Translations under genes and position numbers: made by a program
Notes under the pieces: generated by a model
Told to the model about the DNA's origin: nothing
The model's input: the letters and a program-made list of their open reading frames with translations, nothing else
Database searches by the model: none
Part shown: one piece after another, positions 55,472 through 63,869 of the stretch
Position numbering within the stretch: position 1 is the first letter of the stretch
Layout of the letters: each line of letters begins with the position of its first letter
NCBI RefSeq assembly: GCF_001422325.1
Contig: NZ_LMMR01000005.1
Coordinates: forward strand, 248,001 to 312,000
Source of the DNA: Leifsonia sp. Leaf264
GTDB taxonomy: Bacteria; Actinomycetota; Actinomycetes; Actinomycetales; Microbacteriaceae
DNA: 64,000 nt
Direction: 5' to 3'

Positions 55472-55762
55472 GTGGCAGATGAAGACGACGACGGCCCCGA
55501 GGCATTCATCCTCGGGGCGCCACCGCACATGCCGGACGCGGTGTGGGAATCGGCTCTGGATGTAGCTTTCGGGCTGGAGGGTGCCGCAGTCGCTGAGGAC
55601 GGCGAGGACGCGGCCAACTGGGGTCTCGACGCAGGAGACCCATTCACAGACGACGACACTGACTACGACAGCCCTGACGAACCCGGCGGCGTGGAGATCT
55701 TCCAAGTCGACGTCGACGACCCCAGTGAACACAGCGACCAGAACGGTTTCGATGATGACTGA
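55472..55762 (+). CDS. Small acidic protein at the head of the dynamin cluster
   Basis: 96 residues from GTG 55472 (GGGGGAA upstream). Almost one third of residues are Asp or Glu (AEDGEDAANWGLDAGDPFTD and ending NGFDDD). No domain recognised. Its stop overlaps the start of the first dynamin-like gene, so it is made with it and may be a partner; in iniBAC-type loci a small first protein also precedes the GTPases. Confidence 0.8.
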   Translation: MADEDDDGPEAFILGAPPHMPDAVWESALDVAFGLEGAAVAEDGEDAANWGLDAGDPFTDDDTDYDSPDEPGGVEIFQVDVDDPSEHSDQNGFDDD

Positions 55763-57602
55763 CTCGACACCCACCGGGACCATCCGGCCACCTGCCCGTG
55801 GCGCTGCAGTGACTGCGACCACGCACCTGCTCACGGAAGCGGAGAAGTCATTGACGTCGCACGGGTACGGCCCGAAGGTGGCTGACATCCGGTGGAGACG
55901 CACCCAGCTGTTGGAGACGCCGGCGACGATCGTTGTTGTCGGTGAGCTGTCCGCCGGTAAGTCGTCGATCGTGAACGCGTTGATCGGTGAGCCGGAGTTC
56001 GCGCCGGTCGGCGACAAAGTGACGACAGCGGTGACTCTCAGGTTCACACCTCCCACGGAAGCGCTGCCAGCAGGGACGATCCGGTTGAACTTGGACGGCG
56101 AGTACCGGGTGATCGGCCGGGACCACTTCAACGACTGGGTGACAGCGGATGGGACGTTCACGAACTCCCCCGCGGCTGACCCGTTGACCGGTGTCGATAT
56201 CGGCCATGAGTCGCCGGAACTGCCCGGTGTGACGATCATCGACACTCCCGGCGCCGGCGGCCTGTCCGAGGACCATGCCCGGCGGGCGTTGGCGGCTGCG
56301 GAACGAGCCGGAGTCCTGCTGATCGTCGCGGAAGCTGAGGGCCGCCTCACTCGTAGCACCCTGTCGTTCCTGCGGCTGGCCGCTCAGTTCTCCGGCACGA
56401 TCATCGTCGCGGTGAACAAGATCGACCTGAAGCACAACTGGAAGGTGATCCTGGAGGAAGACGCCGCTGTCCTGAAGGAGACGAAGTTCCCCCCGGCTGA
56501 CCTGGTGGGGGTGTCGGCTCTCTGGGCTGAGAACGCGTTGACTGAAGACGCCGACCGGGATCGGTGGCGTGAGCTCAGCCGGATCGACGACCTGGTGGAT
56601 GCGTTGGCGAGACCGTTGTCACAAGCGAACCGGATCCCGGACATCAACGCGCTCGCGCAGCTCCGTGACGTCCTCATCACAGCGGTCACCAACCTCGACG
56701 AGCAACTTCTGCTGCTCGCAGAGCCGGACCGCACGAAGGAGCTGTGGGAGCAACGGAAAGCTGATCTGGCGAAAATCCGCAAGGACATGCGGAACTGGCG
56801 GTACCGGCTGAGCCGAGGCATGAACGAACTCCGGACGGAGATCCTGAACCAGCAGCGCCGGCTTCTCGCAGAGTTCGAGGAGCAGTGGCACACCAACGTG
56901 AAGTCCCTCTCTGGCCAGTCGAAGACGAAAGCGCAGATGCTGCAACGAGACATGGCGGCCGCAGTGGTGGAGATCGAGCAGACCGTGGCGAAGGTGATGG
57001 AGGCGCAGGCTGCAGCGATCGTGAAACGGTTGTTCACGTCAGCGGGCCTCCCCGTCCCTGACTCTCTGGTCGGTGACATCACCTTCGACGCAGTGGAGAA
57101 GCCGAACCTGCGGGCGACGTTCGAGTCCGGTGGGAAGGTCGGAGTCATGGCGTCCGGGGTGACGATGGCGATGATGCTCGCCCGCCCCGGGATGCTGCTC
57201 GGCCCGTTGGTCGGCGGGTTCGCCGCCCCGATCATCGCCGTCGGCGTCCTCGGAGGGTTCATGCTGACCGCCAGGATCCGCAACTCCCGTGAGCTGCAGC
57301 AGCGGATCACCGACCACACGCGGGTGCTGCAGCAGGAGCTCGCCGACGCTCTTCAGCAGTGCTCTTCCTTCTTCAGCGCCGACGTTGCCGAGGCATTCGA
57401 GGATGCTGTCCGGGATGCCGAGGAGGACCTGGACATGAAGATCCGGGAAGCAGAGAGAGCGAAGTCGGAATCTGCAATGGATCGCGCGCGGCGACTCTCC
57501 GACTACAAGGCCGCGAAGAAGACGTTCGAGGAGCTGAACGTGAAGGCCGGCAAGGAGTATCGACGGCTTCGCGGGAACTTGACGACGCCGGGCCGCGTCT
57601 AA
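55752..57602 (+). CDS. Dynamin-like GTPase (IniA-like)
   Basis: 616 residues. G1 GELSAGKSS (64-72), G3 DTPG (164-167) and G4 NKID (222-225) form an intact dynamin/IniA-type GTPase. A helical stalk follows to about 500, a hydrophobic paddle about 510-550 (GVMASGVTMAMMLARPGMLL, PIIAVGVLGGFMLTARIR) for membrane insertion, and a C-terminal coiled coil. Bacterial dynamins reshape, fuse or protect membranes; the mycobacterial relative IniA is induced by cell-wall stress. Two adjacent ATGs (55752, 55755) overlap the preceding stop. Confidence 0.88.
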   Translation: MMTDSTPTGTIRPPARGAAVTATTHLLTEAEKSLTSHGYGPKVADIRWRRTQLLETPATIVVVGELSAGKSSIVNALIGEPEFAPVGDKVTTAVTLRFTPPTEALPAGTIRLNLDGEYRVIGRDHFNDWVTADGTFTNSPAADPLTGVDIGHESPELPGVTIIDTPGAGGLSEDHARRALAAAERAGVLLIVAEAEGRLTRSTLSFLRLAAQFSGTIIVAVNKIDLKHNWKVILEEDAAVLKETKFPPADLVGVSALWAENALTEDADRDRWRELSRIDDLVDALARPLSQANRIPDINALAQLRDVLITAVTNLDEQLLLLAEPDRTKELWEQRKADLAKIRKDMRNWRYRLSRGMNELRTEILNQQRRLLAEFEEQWHTNVKSLSGQSKTKAQMLQRDMAAAVVEIEQTVAKVMEAQAAAIVKRLFTSAGLPVPDSLVGDITFDAVEKPNLRATFESGGKVGVMASGVTMAMMLARPGMLLGPLVGGFAAPIIAVGVLGGFMLTARIRNSRELQQRITDHTRVLQQELADALQQCSSFFSADVAEAFEDAVRDAEEDLDMKIREAERAKSESAMDRARRLSDYKAAKKTFEELNVKAGKEYRRLRGNLTTPGRV

Positions 57603-57631
57603 GGATCAACCGCACGAAAGGCGAAACGATC

Positions 57632-58993
57632 ATGTCAGACATCAACGACCACGTGGCCGCCCCCGACATCCCGGACGAGTTCGCGGAGATCGGAGGGCTC
57701 GAACCTGCCGGCGAAACCGGCGACACGGGTGAGCAGAATCCGTTCCCGACCGGGCAGCCCGGGTTCGAGCCTGGCACTTACGAGGTGGAGGGCACCCTCA
57801 ACTCGGCGGAAGCGTTCCAGCAGATCGACTCAAACTCCGACGGCATCGTCGACGGGTTCGCGATCGACACCAACGGAGACGGCCTCACCGACCTCGGTAT
57901 CTACAAGGTCGGCGACCAGTACTGGATCACCTCAGACCTGACCGATGACGGCTACTCCGAGGGCGACATGAACCTGTCCTCGGAGCAGATGCAGCTGATG
58001 TGGCCGGACCTGTGGGCGGCGCTCAACGCACCACCAGCAGAAGGCGAGTCGGACGCGCAGACGTTCCCTCCTGACTACACCGACGGCGACGAGACCGTCC
58101 CCGAGCCGGTCTGGGATGACGACGGCAACCTGACCGGCGACCCGGATGACTGGGCAGCCGTGTGGTTCCACCAGTCGTACCAGAACTCGTGCGTGCCGAC
58201 GTCGATCGCTCAGATCTTCGACCTGTACTCCGGGCAGAGCATCAACGAGGAAGCGTTCGTGCAGATGGCGACGGAGCAGAACATGTGGTCGCAGATCGGG
58301 ACGACAGGCATTCCAGGACTCGACCCGTGGGATGCTCAGTCGCTGCTGCAGCAGGCGGGGATCCCCGCCACCGTCAACACACTCGAATCCTCCGGCCTCA
58401 GCCTGGACCAGTACTTCGGCAACCTGCAGGCTGAGATCGATTCAGGCACCGGCGTGATGGTGATGGTCGACTCCTCTGAGTCTGTCGGGCAGGACGTCGA
58501 CGGGGACACCACCTCCGCGACCGACCATGCAGTACTGGTCACCGGGATCGACTTCGACCGCGGCATCGTCACCCTGAATGACCCGGACCGCGACAACGGC
58601 GCCAACCTGGAGATCACCCTCGCCGACTTCGAGGACGCATGGGCTGACTCCGGGTATGCGGAACTGGTCTGCGACCAGTCGGCGGATGAGTTCCAGGCTG
58701 CGAACGGGATCGTCCCCGCGGAAGCTGCCGGCACGGATCTCCCCGCCGCTGACCTCGCTGTTGGACCGGCCGCCCCGGTGGCTGACGTCACCACGCCGGC
58801 AGTGCCCATCGACGACTTGCTCGGTCAGCTGTCCGAGCAGCCCGCCTACCGCGGCATCGACCAGCTGCAGCCGTCCATCGGCGACCAGATCGTCTCGCAG
58901 ATCAGCCGACACGGCTGGATCCTGCTGCCGGTCGCGTTCGCCATCGGCTCCGCCTCCAAGGGCCTCGTCGCCAAGAGGGCGTCGGGTGCGTGA
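57632..58993 (+). CDS. C39-like cysteine peptidase with calcium-binding-like repeat and membrane anchor
   Basis: 453 residues. Residues 66-84 (DSNSDGIVDGFAIDTNGDG) are Asp-rich loops like thrombospondin type 3 or dockerin calcium sites. Then comes a papain-like C39-type domain with Cys187 (QNSCVPTS), His299 (ATDHAVLVTG) and Asn316/Asp317 (LNDPDRD) at the expected spacing, and one membrane helix at about 430-446 (GWILLPVAFAIGSASKG). C39-like proteases also occur in actinobacterial Hsp70/dynamin loci. It has no N-terminal signal, so orientation relative to the membrane is uncertain. ATG 57632 follows AAAGG. Confidence 0.82.
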   Translation: MSDINDHVAAPDIPDEFAEIGGLEPAGETGDTGEQNPFPTGQPGFEPGTYEVEGTLNSAEAFQQIDSNSDGIVDGFAIDTNGDGLTDLGIYKVGDQYWITSDLTDDGYSEGDMNLSSEQMQLMWPDLWAALNAPPAEGESDAQTFPPDYTDGDETVPEPVWDDDGNLTGDPDDWAAVWFHQSYQNSCVPTSIAQIFDLYSGQSINEEAFVQMATEQNMWSQIGTTGIPGLDPWDAQSLLQQAGIPATVNTLESSGLSLDQYFGNLQAEIDSGTGVMVMVDSSESVGQDVDGDTTSATDHAVLVTGIDFDRGIVTLNDPDRDNGANLEITLADFEDAWADSGYAELVCDQSADEFQAANGIVPAEAAGTDLPAADLAVGPAAPVADVTTPAVPIDDLLGQLSEQPAYRGIDQLQPSIGDQIVSQISRHGWILLPVAFAIGSASKGLVAKRASGA

Positions 58994-59598
58994 TGCTGCT
59001 CGACGACCCGCGCGACTGCACCCACATCATGGGCGAGACGTGCACCGAGCCTCAGAAGATCGGTGAACCACCGGTATGCACACCAGTGCATGTCAGCGAC
59101 TGCCCGAAAGGATCCTCCGGTTTCGACCTGTGGGGAAGCGCCCTGTCATGGGCTCCGTGGGTCGTCACCGGGATCCTGCTGCTGTCAGTCATCGCATTGT
59201 TGGTGCTGTTCCTCATCCAGATGCGCCGAACCAGGGATGCGGAGGCCGCTGCCGGGAAAGCCCGAGCTGACGCCGTCGCATGGCAGGCGGCGGCGAATCA
59301 GGCTGCTGCTGGCGGGTTCAGCCAAAGCACTGTGAATGAGCTGCTCGAGCTGGGTGACCTGACCGACTCTGAAGCGGCGAAGGAGAAGCTCAGCCAGGTG
59401 TTGGCGCCGTCCGGGGTTGCCCGCATGGCGGTCGCTGCCGGCGACCCTTTCAACGACGCATGGCACAGGTCGGTGGAACGCCGCCAGGCGACCGACCATT
59501 CGCAGGACCGGACGATCGCTGCAGTCCTCCGGGACGGGTATGTGTCCGGGTCGCAGGTGGTCCGGGTCGCGGATGTCGCCGTATGGATGGCTGGATAG
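58993..59598 (+). CDS. Membrane protein of the dynamin/Hsp70 cluster
   Basis: 201 residues. N-terminal Cys-rich stretch (DDPRDCTHIMGETCTEPQKI, PVCTPVHVSDC), one transmembrane helix at about 58-78 (VVTGILLLSVIALLVLFLIQ), then an Ala-rich coiled coil and a helical C-terminus with ATG overlapping the previous stop. Cysteines before the membrane helix would be outside if the N-terminus is outward. No family recognised; its fixed place suggests a linker between the peptidase and the chaperone. Confidence 0.78.
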   Translation: MLLDDPRDCTHIMGETCTEPQKIGEPPVCTPVHVSDCPKGSSGFDLWGSALSWAPWVVTGILLLSVIALLVLFLIQMRRTRDAEAAAGKARADAVAWQAAANQAAAGGFSQSTVNELLELGDLTDSEAAKEKLSQVLAPSGVARMAVAAGDPFNDAWHRSVERRQATDHSQDRTIAAVLRDGYVSGSQVVRVADVAVWMAG

Positions 59599-59613
59599 GG
59601 AGAGACGAAGAAG

Positions 59614-61563
59614 ATGAGCTCAGCACCTTGGACGTTGTCGATCGATTTCGGCACCACGAACACATCCGCGTCGTACTACCGGGAAGGTGATCCGCAGCAC
59701 CGAGTGCTACAGCTCGGAGCTGACGGGGCGACGATGCCGTCATCGGTGATCATCGACTCAGCCAGCAATCAGACGTTCGTCGGTGAGTCCGCGGCGAACC
59801 AGATGACGATGTACCCCACCGGGTACGAGATGCACCCGAAGCTGTTCCTGGGGAAGGATCGGGTCTCCATCGGGTACTCCACCACCAGTGTCGTCGCCGC
59901 TGTCCTCCGCCATGTCCTGAATCTCGGCGAGGCCGCCAATGAGGGGACGGCTCCGGCGGAGGTGATCCTCACCCACCCTGCCGAATGGGGTGATGAGCAG
60001 GTCAACGCCCTCCGAACAGCCGGTGCGGAAGCTGGAATCCCGGAAGCGTCGATCCGGATGGTGGAGGAACCGATCGCGGCCGCGTACTACTACGCCACTC
60101 AGGGGTCGAACCCGGCGGTCGGGGAGAAGATCGCCGTGTTCGACTTCGGTGGCGGGACGTTGGATGTCGCGATCATCGAACGGACTGCTGACGGCTACGA
60201 ATCGTTGGATTCCGACGGCGCGGAAGACCTCGGCGGGAAAGACTTCGACGAGCTGCTGTACAACTGGGTGTTGCAACCCGCAACGGAACAAGCCGGGGTC
60301 GACATGGGGGTTGTCCTGTCCCAGCCTCAGAACCTGGCGCAAGCGTTGACGTTGCGGGATCAGGTGAAACGGGCGAAGGAGAGCCTGTCCACGAACGAAA
60401 GCGCACGGGTGCCAGTCCGCGCTCCAGGGTTCGACGGGGTGGTCACGGTCACCGGTGACGAGTACCGAGCACTCATCAAGCCGTTGGTCGACCGTGCGGT
60501 GCGGATCACCACCGGGCTGATCGCCGCGAACGGCGGAAAGGTCGACCGGATCTACCTGACCGGCGGATCCTCCCGCACCCCGTTGGTTCGGGACAGCCTG
60601 CAAGCGGCGCTCGGGCTGGAACCGAAGACCAGGGACAACCTGAAACTGGTGGTGACTGAAGGGGCACTGTACGTGCCGCGGCCGGCGGTCGAGACGGAGC
60701 CGGTGACGCCGGCTCCGGTGCCGGTGGACCCGGAACCGGCGCCAGACCCTGAGCCGACTCCGGACCCCGAGCCGATTCCAGACCCCGAGCCGATTCCAGA
60801 CCCCGAGCCGATTCCAGACCTCGAGCCCGACCCTCGGAAGAAGTCCAAGACCGGTCTGATCGTCGGTCTCAGCGTTGCGGCCGCAGCGGTTCTGCTGTTC
60901 GGCGGGATTGGGTTGGCAGCGGCTTTGAGTCAGCAACCTTCGGAGCCCACCACAGCGCCGGCCGACTGCCCGCCCGGGGAGCATCGAAGCGACGGCGGGA
61001 ACTGCGTCGCCGACGACCCCACCGACGAACCCAGCACAACAGCTACAGTCCCGTGCTGGGATGGATCTGAGGCTGCATCGGCTTCGGACTGCCCAGCCCT
61101 GGAAGGAACAGCAGCTCTTCAGGCTTCCTTCGCGCTGGACGACAACCCTGACTGCGAGCCCTCGGACGCAACAGATGCCGAAGAATCCATGCAATGCACA
61201 TGGACCGATCTGCCCAACACGTACGTCACGATTGCCCGGTTCTCCCAGCCGTCTGCCGTCTACTGGCGAACCTACTGGGGGGACACCAGTCAGGACACAG
61301 ACACACTCGCAGTGGATGACGCCCCTCTCGCCGATGACACGGGAACGGCAGTGGGGACAATCTGGGACATCGCGATCTACAGCGACGCAGGGGACAACAC
61401 CAGTCTGGGCAAGGTGATCGGATACAACGATCTTCAGTTCTCCTCCGACATCTTCACCGACGTCGAGGGCGGAGGAACGCTGGACAATCAAAACGCTGCA
61501 ATCGGGCGGGTGCATTTCCTCTCGAATGCCGACATCCAGACTCTCCTGAGTGGGGCTCCGTGA
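59614..61563 (+). CDS. Hsp70-like ATPase with membrane anchor
   Basis: 649 residues. The Hsp70/actin nucleotide-binding domain is clear: phosphate-1 IDFGTTNTS (10-18), phosphate-2 DFGGGTLDVA (starting at Asp177) and adenosine IYLTGGSSRTP (about 314-324). There is no peptide-binding domain. Instead a Pro/Glu repeat (367-409), one membrane helix (414-439) and an outer domain with six Cys follow. Such Hsp70s sit in dynamin loci of other Actinobacteria and probably signal across or organise the membrane. ATG 59614 follows GGAGAG. Confidence 0.88.
   Translation: MSSAPWTLSIDFGTTNTSASYYREGDPQHRVLQLGADGATMPSSVIIDSASNQTFVGESAANQMTMYPTGYEMHPKLFLGKDRVSIGYSTTSVVAAVLRHVLNLGEAANEGTAPAEVILTHPAEWGDEQVNALRTAGAEAGIPEASIRMVEEPIAAAYYYATQGSNPAVGEKIAVFDFGGGTLDVAIIERTADGYESLDSDGAEDLGGKDFDELLYNWVLQPATEQAGVDMGVVLSQPQNLAQALTLRDQVKRAKESLSTNESARVPVRAPGFDGVVTVTGDEYRALIKPLVDRAVRITTGLIAANGGKVDRIYLTGGSSRTPLVRDSLQAALGLEPKTRDNLKLVVTEGALYVPRPAVETEPVTPAPVPVDPEPAPDPEPTPDPEPIPDPEPIPDPEPIPDLEPDPRKKSKTGLIVGLSVAAAAVLLFGGIGLAAALSQQPSEPTTAPADCPPGEHRSDGGNCVADDPTDEPSTTATVPCWDGSEAASASDCPALEGTAALQASFALDDNPDCEPSDATDAEESMQCTWTDLPNTYVTIARFSQPSAVYWRTYWGDTSQDTDTLAVDDAPLADDTGTAVGTIWDIAIYSDAGDNTSLGKVIGYNDLQFSSDIFTDVEGGGTLDNQNAAIGRVHFLSNADIQTLLSGAP
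60763..60816 (+). repeat. 18-base tandem repeat in coding sequence
   Basis: Three identical units GACCCCGAGCCGATTCCA at 60763, 60781 and 60799, with diverged copies on both sides. They encode the DPEPIP spacer of the Hsp70-like protein. Confidence 0.9.
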
Positions 61564-62978
61564 CGGAATCGCACATGACCAGCCTCACCAGCGCCGTCCT
61601 CGCAGTCTGCGACCGGTTCGATCAGGTCGGCGGCCCGGAAGTGCTGCCGGCGACCACGTATGCGCGCGCCAGGCTGAAGGAACCGCTCCGGGTGGCGGTG
61701 GTCGGGGATGTGAAGGCGGGGAAGTCGACGCTGATCAACGCGGTTGTCGGCCGGAAGATCGCCGCGACCGCCGACGTGGAATGCACGAAGGTCGTCACCC
61801 AGTACAAGTTCGGCGCCGACGAAGGCTGCATGCTGCACTTGGCTGGCGGGAACCGCATGCCGGTCCTCCTGGTGAATCGGATGCTTCCGGACCGTCTGCC
61901 GGTGCCGGTCGATCAGATCTCCCATGCTGTTGTCACTCTCAGCTCGGACCTGCTGAGGGAGTTCACGTTGATCGACACTCCCGGGCTGTCGACGACCACC
62001 GCAGAGTTGGAGGTGGCGTCCCGGCAGTATGTGCTCGGCGCGTCCGGGGTCCGGCAGGCCGACGCGATCATCTACGTGTTCCGGGGCGACCAGAAAGCAG
62101 ATGACGTCGCGTTCCTGAAGGAGTTCCAGAGGGTGGCCGGGGACAGCTCAACCGCGTCGGCGATCGGTGTGCTTTCCCACGCGGACGGGTACGGGAAAGG
62201 CCCGTGGGGCAAGGAGTACGACCCGATCGTCAGGGCAGGCGAGCGAGCGGCGGAGATCGAGAAGGACCGCGCTTCTGAACTGTCCGCTGTGCTCCCGGTG
62301 GCTGGGCTGATGGCGGAAGCGTCCGTGATCGGGCAGCTGCGCGAAGCCGACGCCCGCACCCTGAACTTGCTGGCGGGCCTGTCGGAGCTCGACCTGCGGA
62401 CCGGTCAGCTCCCTCAGGGAGTCTCTGGAGAGGACGTGCCGAGGTTGGCGCGGATGGTCGGGGAGTACACCATCCGTCACGGCCGGGGCCCCGCTGCCGG
62501 CGGCACCGCGGGCCTGACCGATTGGATGCAGTCCCGGTCCGGGATCGACGCCGTCCGTGCGTTGATTCGCAGACGATACATCGGCCGGCATCCGCAACTG
62601 AAAGCCAAGGAGGCGATGGAGCAACTGGAACGTGCTGCGCATCATTACAAACAGAGGATGCCGTTGCGTCGGATGCTGTCGGACGCGAAACTGTCCCCTG
62701 CACTTCACCCACTGGAGGAGGTTCGGGCATGGGAGGCGCTGGTGTCCCGACACCACGACCATGAGCTCCTCAGCGTGGCGGACAGGTTGCTTCGGTCGGG
62801 CACCGACACAGAACGGGTCGGTTTGCCTACAGGGTCCGGGAAGGCTGACATTGCCCGACGTGCCGCCGAGGAAGCGAGCGCCGCCCGTCAGTTCGGTGCG
62901 GGCGGTGACCCGGCGTTGGCGAGGGCCGCAGCGACGATCTCGTTGTCGTTCACGATGGTCGCCGACCGGAACCGCTGA
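61560..62978 (+). CDS. Dynamin-like GTPase (IniC-like)
   Basis: 472 residues. G1 GDVKAGKSTL (about 48-57) and G3 DTPGLSTT (139-146) are intact; G4 reads SHAD, a degenerate NKxD, so base specificity may be relaxed. The rest is helical and there is no obvious hydrophobic paddle, which makes it the soluble partner of the GTPase at 55752, as IniC is to IniA. GTG 61560 overlaps the Hsp70 stop; an ATG at 61575 is also possible. Confidence 0.85.
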   Translation: MTESHMTSLTSAVLAVCDRFDQVGGPEVLPATTYARARLKEPLRVAVVGDVKAGKSTLINAVVGRKIAATADVECTKVVTQYKFGADEGCMLHLAGGNRMPVLLVNRMLPDRLPVPVDQISHAVVTLSSDLLREFTLIDTPGLSTTTAELEVASRQYVLGASGVRQADAIIYVFRGDQKADDVAFLKEFQRVAGDSSTASAIGVLSHADGYGKGPWGKEYDPIVRAGERAAEIEKDRASELSAVLPVAGLMAEASVIGQLREADARTLNLLAGLSELDLRTGQLPQGVSGEDVPRLARMVGEYTIRHGRGPAAGGTAGLTDWMQSRSGIDAVRALIRRRYIGRHPQLKAKEAMEQLERAAHHYKQRMPLRRMLSDAKLSPALHPLEEVRAWEALVSRHHDHELLSVADRLLRSGTDTERVGLPTGSGKADIARRAAEEASAARQFGAGGDPALARAAATISLSFTMVADRNR

Positions 62979-62985
62979 TCAGGTC

Positions 62986-63447
62986 TCACTGCAGCCACTG
63001 CTCGTTCATCCGGTCGATGGTAGCGTAATGCTCCTTGATCGCTTCCTTCACGTCAGCGGGGACATCGGGGTTGTCCAGCTGCTGCATCAGCAACGGCGGG
63101 TCCGTGGCAGGCCCTACAACGGTGGCACTCATGATCGCTTCAGCGGGGTCGGTGGGGCCAGGCTCCATCACCGTTTCGAACTGCCCGTCGCCGCGGTCCT
63201 GAAGGATCGTGTCCACCACGGTGTCCCGGTTGGTGTCGATCCCGACAGCATCGATGTTCCCGTCTCGGTTGGTGTCTGAGTAGACAGTGTCGGCGTTGCC
63301 GTCCTTGTTGGTGTCGACGGCGAGCTGGTCGACAACATGGTCGTGGTCGCTGTCGATGAGAACCTCGTCGACCTGCCCGTCGCCGTCAAGGTCGACTTTG
63401 CCGAGGTCGCCGAAGCCGTCTCCGTCTGTGTCTTCCCAGGAGGTCAT
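62986..63447 (-). CDS. Acidic calcium-binding-repeat protein
   Basis: 153 residues. About eight Asp-rich loops (DTDGDGFGDLG, DLDGDGQVDEV, DSDHDHVVDQL, DTNKDGNADTV, DTNRDGNIDAV and so on) form a thrombospondin type 3 or DxDxDG array and should bind calcium; a helical tail follows. No signal peptide. The same loop type occurs in the C39-like peptidase of the opposite-strand cluster, so the two may act together. Convergent to the dynamin gene with an eight-base gap. Confidence 0.82.
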   Translation of the reverse strand: MTSWEDTDGDGFGDLGKVDLDGDGQVDEVLIDSDHDHVVDQLAVDTNKDGNADTVYSDTNRDGNIDAVGIDTNRDTVVDTILQDRGDGQFETVMEPGPTDPAEAIMSATVVGPATDPPLLMQQLDNPDVPADVKEAIKEHYATIDRMNEQWLQ

Positions 63448-63550
63448 GATCTGCCCTTTCGTCGGGTGCGTGGTTCAGATGCTCCACCCGGGCGGGAAGT
63501 TCCCGCAACCAGCAACGGAACATCCGGGGCTGGCGGGGCATCGAAGGAGG

Positions 63551-63862
63551 ATGAAGGAAATCTGGAGACACGGGCTCGCGGTGATGTTGGCTACGGCGGT
63601 GCTGTGTGGTGCTGGCTGCACCTCAGGAACCCCGAAGGCTGACGACGCTGCCCCTGCCGCCGGGGATTGCATCAACGAGAACGTCGCGGACGCGAACCCG
63701 TTCGTCGCTTGCGGCGACCCGGCGGCGACCCGTGAGCTCGTATCGGAGCTCGGGGACGCCGAAACGTGCGAGGACGGGCTGGAGCCGTACACACATCAGC
63801 GGACAACGATCGCAGGTCCCGTCGGACCGAAGACGGAATGGTGCTCGCGGGTTCTCGACTGA
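63551..63862 (+). CDS. Small secreted Cys-rich lipoprotein
   Basis: 103 residues. MKEIWRHGLAVMLATAVLCG then AGC gives a signal peptide with a modest lipobox; the mature part contains five further Cys (GDCINENV, VACGDP, ETCEDG, EWCSRV), enough for two disulfides. Start ATG 63551 has AGGAGG immediately next to it, so the spacing is odd and a later start is possible. Confidence 0.72.
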   Translation: MKEIWRHGLAVMLATAVLCGAGCTSGTPKADDAAPAAGDCINENVADANPFVACGDPAATRELVSELGDAETCEDGLEPYTHQRTTIAGPVGPKTEWCSRVLD

Positions 63863-63869
63863 ACGTCCG

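Noticed and set aside
59758-61515. Open frame of 585 codons on the minus strand
   Set aside because: Antisense shadow of the Hsp70-like gene, which has all its nucleotide-binding motifs.
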